Positions 60,501-64,000 of a stretch of 64,000 nt of DNA are shown here, in pieces (the stretch's first letter is position 1; every line of letters begins with the position of its first letter). The stretch lies in NCBI GenBank assembly GCA_965153455.1, contig OZ234493.1:13010213-13074212 (forward strand), read 5' to 3'. The DNA is from Sphagnum compactum (lineage: Eukaryota > Bryophyta > Sphagnopsida > Sphagnales). Under the pieces are notes generated by a model, which was given only the letters and a program-made list of their open reading frames with translations, did not search any database and was not told the DNA's origin. Position numbers and translations under genes: made by a program.

Positions 60501-63500
60501 ATCTCAACAAAAAATGTGCAAGAGAAAGAAGGATTCTTTGCTCTACCTGCCCAGTTGTGCCTTTCCCTGTCTTCAACTCCAATGGCATGATTGTGTTGGA
60601 GTGTCCCAGTTTGACTTGAACTGAGGCATCAATCATGCCCTTTAGGCCATACTTGGGTGACCATACCATCTCCTCAATGTCAACTACCTGCAAGAGGGAG
60701 TTACATATGAGCAGGCAAAACCTCCAAACACACAACAGGACAATACAGAAAGCAAAGGATGTGAGTGTTGAGCAATAGATAGATCACAGTTGTAAAAGAC
60801 ATCAGATCCATCACCGGTGGTGCTACTTTGAGGAGAGAAGCAATTACTTACCTCAGGTATGGACAAGGGTTGATTCCCTTCTGTCCGACTGAACTCAACT
60901 CCAGAGGAACCCAGCAAAGGCTGCAAGGATGAGAGACATGGGATCAGGGCTTTTACTCAAAATGGGAGCTCAGATCCGTCTTGACACAGCTGCAGACTAT
61001 TGTGTACTATCTTAATCTTGTCATGCAAGACAAGAAAACAGGCAGATTTGCACATACCAGAGGACGACAGAATTGGTGTAGCCAACCCAAGATGGTTGGA
61101 ATCGAGTCAATGAGTTTCTCAAGTGCCTCCCTCTCATTGCCTGCAGCAGGAAAAGTTGTTTCTGAGACATTGCTTTCTCTTTTGTGCTAACTCCTCCATG
61201 CTGTCACAAAAGAAGATTATGATGGGCACAGAGTTCCTTTTCAGGAACAGCAATGGAAATGCTGCTGCTGTGCAACAAGTTCATCAGCTGTGAAGGAGGA
61301 GGAGGAAGAGCACTTTTGAAGTACCACAAACCTCCTATGGAATAGAGGCCATCTATGTTGTGCTGCACAATGGCTTTTGCCTCGTGTTGCAGAAACTCAC
61401 GGTTGGGTGACTCTGCCCGCAAGCCCACCTGCATAGATTGTGTTCCACTTTACATCCCACAACATCCCGGAACACATCTTTTCTTCACCAATTTTCTTGT
61501 GCAGCAGTTCACCAAAACACATCTCTACAAATTCGTAACTGCAATGTGTATGGATCTGTATCCCTCTTGGGTTTCCCCAAAGTTTCCCCAAGTCTGATTT
61601 GCCAGTAGAACCAACCAAAGAAGACAGAGAGTAGCACCTGGAAGAGTTGATGCAGCATGGTGCCAAGCAGAGCAGGCATGGACAAGTCACTCGATTTGAT
61701 CCGCTCATCAAGCACAGCCCTCCTAGCACAGCCAAAGCTTCCACCCACCTGAAACCAACCCACCAAAGGAGACTGATTACACAGCTCCTCAACCTGTTTT
61801 ACCCTAAACCCTCAACCCTGAACAAGACTTGGGCTGCTGGCAAAGTTGACACAGCAATGAAGCTCAAAAGTTGCAGTTCAAGCAGCATAACACGAGGTGA
61901 GGCACGGTGAGGAGTAGTACCCTGGAGCCTGAAATGAGTAGATCTGGGTGTACAACAAGGAGATTCTGGTTATGGTCCAGCACACAGGTGCCATCAGATC
62001 CAAACTCCCCAATAACATTCACAGTGTCACCTGGCCTCACTGATGTATGGAGCCTGCATGCAAAACACAACAAAGAAAAAAAGAGCAGCACCCAGCACCC
62101 ACTTCAACTTTCTTCCACTTTTTTTCCCCCCCACTTTTCTACTACATAGCCATCTAGCCATCCTTGTGTGCAGATGCTCTTTGGAGCAATGCAGCACTGA
62201 CTCTGCAGAAACCTTTCAAGGCAAACCAGGACTGACAAGCCTCCTTCAGCAGAGTTATAATTGAAAGTCTTTTCCCAGATATGATTGTTTTGGAGCATTG
62301 GGTGGGTGGGTTTTATGCGATAGGTTTTTTTCCTCACCATTCATCCTGCATTATCAACATTCGCTCTGCTCCACTCTGCTCATTGAGCAATCGTAGAATC
62401 TGCAAAACAGCGACCTTTCTTAGCAAAGTACTGGCAGAAAATGCTCGCACTCTCTCTCTCTCTCTCTCAAGCCCACAGACGTCCTGAGCTCTTGAGAGTG
62501 CGGAAAAAAAAGAAAGACCTGATTGGGTATATGGGTAGAAGATCACCTTTTGCTCACTGTTCTGATACTTTGCATCAGCAACCTGTGCACAGGTACCACC
62601 ACCACAGGTCCCCACTTTCAAATCCTCTGTAAGCCTCTCTGCATTCCCATCTCTACCCCTTCTCTAGGAAAAAAAAAGGCATTCCTTAGGACCTCTACTG
62701 CTGGTCGGTGCAGTTTTTGTCTGAATCATGACATCAAGCTGAACATACAGGTAATCTTTTGTACCTCAAGAACAAGAAAATGTATGCTTGCTTCATCTCT
62801 CGTTTTGGGCACTGGCTTATTATTGGCAACAGCAAATGCGCTGTTGCCATTTTCTAATAAACTCCACTCATGCTCGCTAAGAAGATCATCAACCTCCAAG
62901 GCAGCAACCTGAGCTTGCACTGCATCTTCTTCCGGAGAGATCTGTTGTTTGTCTCCAGAGGATTTGAAAACAGTAATTGATTCTGCAGGATTGAGGAACT
63001 GTGGTCTCCGGGCATCAAGTGGTGGTGGCTGCTGGTGCTGCCTTCCCTTTTCATGGCATATGGAAGAATCCAAACCATGATTATCTAGCAACCTGACTTC
63101 CATGCCATGGTTTGCAGGTTGTGGTTTCTCATCCTCAGCAGGAAAGTTTAAAGTCTTTTGGATGGCAGTGCAATCTATCATTTCACACAATCGAAGTGAC
63201 CCTTTTGCTGCAAGGTTCTTTGCTTCTTTGGTAAAGTCTGGACTTATGACATTCAAACCATGTCCTGATGATGAACTCACAGCAGCACCTCCATCAGTCC
63301 AAGAGCGGACAGACTTGGTTGCAGCAGGAGGGGGATTTGCATCTCCTGCAGCAGCAGCTATTTTCTTCAGCTCACACTCTGTAGAAAGCCCATTGCTAAC
63401 TTTGCTGCCAAGTGTCCTTGCTTTCTTTGATTTCCTTCCTGAGGGTGGAGATCGTTTCGGCCTATCCTGTGTTGAGATTGCACTTTCCACACGATCCAAT

Positions 63501-64000
63501 AGCTCAAGTAGTGCCTGTACAGATCCACACACAGCCCATGATACACTTGGACACCATGGTCAACGCACATAGACTAGGTGAAAGCAGCAGATTTTTAAAC
63601 AGAGAGTCAGAGTCGCACACCTTACGGCGCTGTCCAGTATTCAGCTGCTTAGGGATCCCTCGCCTCATGCGACCATCTGAACTCTGATGCAAAAAACAAA
63701 GGAAAACCCCAACAGTCTCAGTCCAACAAAGAAGAGCTTTCATCTCTCAGTAAGAAGTGAGACATCAAAAGACAACAGGACCCCCACCTCTTGGGTAGGG
63801 TGTTGTTGTAAGATCATGAGCTGGAGGAGTGTCCATACCCAGGAATGGCGCCGTGAGGAAGATGCCAAGGCCTTGAAAGTGTTGCTTGGGACTCGTGTTG
63901 CTTTGGCAGGTGAGGAAACCTTGTTACGGACTGGCAGGACTGTTGAATTATTCTCAACATTCTCCTTGTTCCAATCCTTAGGTCTGGATTTCGCAAGTTT
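54529..64000 (-). CDS. DNA2: DNA2 nuclease-helicase (JHS1-like), 5' end outside window
   Basis: Nuclear enzyme that trims flaps in Okazaki-fragment processing and resects DNA ends in repair. 32 exons read by eye (5' to 3'): 64000-63788, 63683-63621, 63514-62765, 62582-62547, 62399-62338, 62053-61921, 61748-61638, 61428-61332, 61140-61058, 60920-60852, 60687-60547, 60399-60344, 60173-60116, 59900-59790, 59587-59531, 59385-59248, 59085-58870, 58737-58666, 58528-58407, 58262-58190, 58008-57904, 57651-57484, 57279-57204, 57032-56881, 56633-56556, 56278-56042, 55921-55882, 55755-55682, 55504-55358, 55222-55106, 54882-54811, 54645-54529. They join in one frame to 1347 residues. Nuclease: GMIDAS and PLELKTGK. 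Fe-S cysteines: FGCARR and [12 protein letters not shown]1B helicase: [57 protein letters not shown]. All catalytic motifs are intact. The first two visible exons are poorly conserved and less certain. Confidence 0.95.

Noticed and set aside
63814-63996. Alternative frame over the first visible DNA2 exon ([13 protein letters not shown] stretch)
   Set aside because: It looks protein-like but has many upstream stops and its phase does not fit the next exon; the chosen frame joins without conflict.

Overview
The window is nuclear DNA of a land plant. Evidence: a multi-exon plant-type beta-galactosidase with a C-terminal lectin domain, a PLS-class pentatricopeptide (PPR) gene, a QALGGH-type C2H2 zinc-finger gene, a plant glyoxalase-family gene and a plant DNA2 gene, all with GT-AG introns, set in AT-rich, repeat-filled intergenic DNA with many TTTAGGG telomere-like tracts. 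The style of the PPR protein (an OSB-like PDF motif in front of near-identical PLS repeats) reminds me most of ferns and other seedless plants. That lineage call is inference; nothing in the window proves it.

Layout. 0.1-5.5 kb, + strand: GH35 beta-galactosidase, 5' end outside the window. 5.5-13.2 kb: decayed transposons (a PIF/Harbinger transposase at 6.8-8.3 kb and a hAT transposase at 10.6-12.1 kb) and short repeats. 13.0-17.2 kb, + strand: promoter-like elements and a PDF-PPR gene whose DYW tail is broken by frameshifts. 19.0-21.5 kb, - strand: a two-exon single C2H2 zinc-finger protein with a CT-rich leader. 22-38.8 kb: gene-poor DNA with a 56-bp minisatellite (27.3 kb), a TAGG/CCTA tract (34.1 kb), a palindromic GATAATTA-rich block (34.6-35.3 kb) and a decayed repeat-type gene on the - strand (35.8-37.1 kb). 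38.8-41.0 kb: a duplicated, disabled copy of the glyoxalase-family gene; its intact parent is at 48.4-50.0 kb (- strand). A 386-bp MITE lies at 46.2 kb. 54.5-64.0 kb, - strand: DNA2 nuclease-helicase in 32 visible exons, cut at its 5' end by the window edge.

The genes do not form one pathway. Cell-wall/glycan hydrolysis (beta-galactosidase), organelle RNA/DNA binding (PDF-PPR), transcriptional control (zinc finger), small-molecule detoxification-like metabolism (VOC protein) and DNA replication/repair (DNA2) sit side by side as usual in a plant chromosome. The most unusual points are the PDF motif joined to a PPR array by splicing, the gene duplication that stops exactly at a telomere-like tract, two minisatellites (one inside an intron), and the decayed protein family at 36 kb that I can recognise by motif but not name. 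All exon borders were read by eye from splice consensus and protein similarity known to me; no searches were run.
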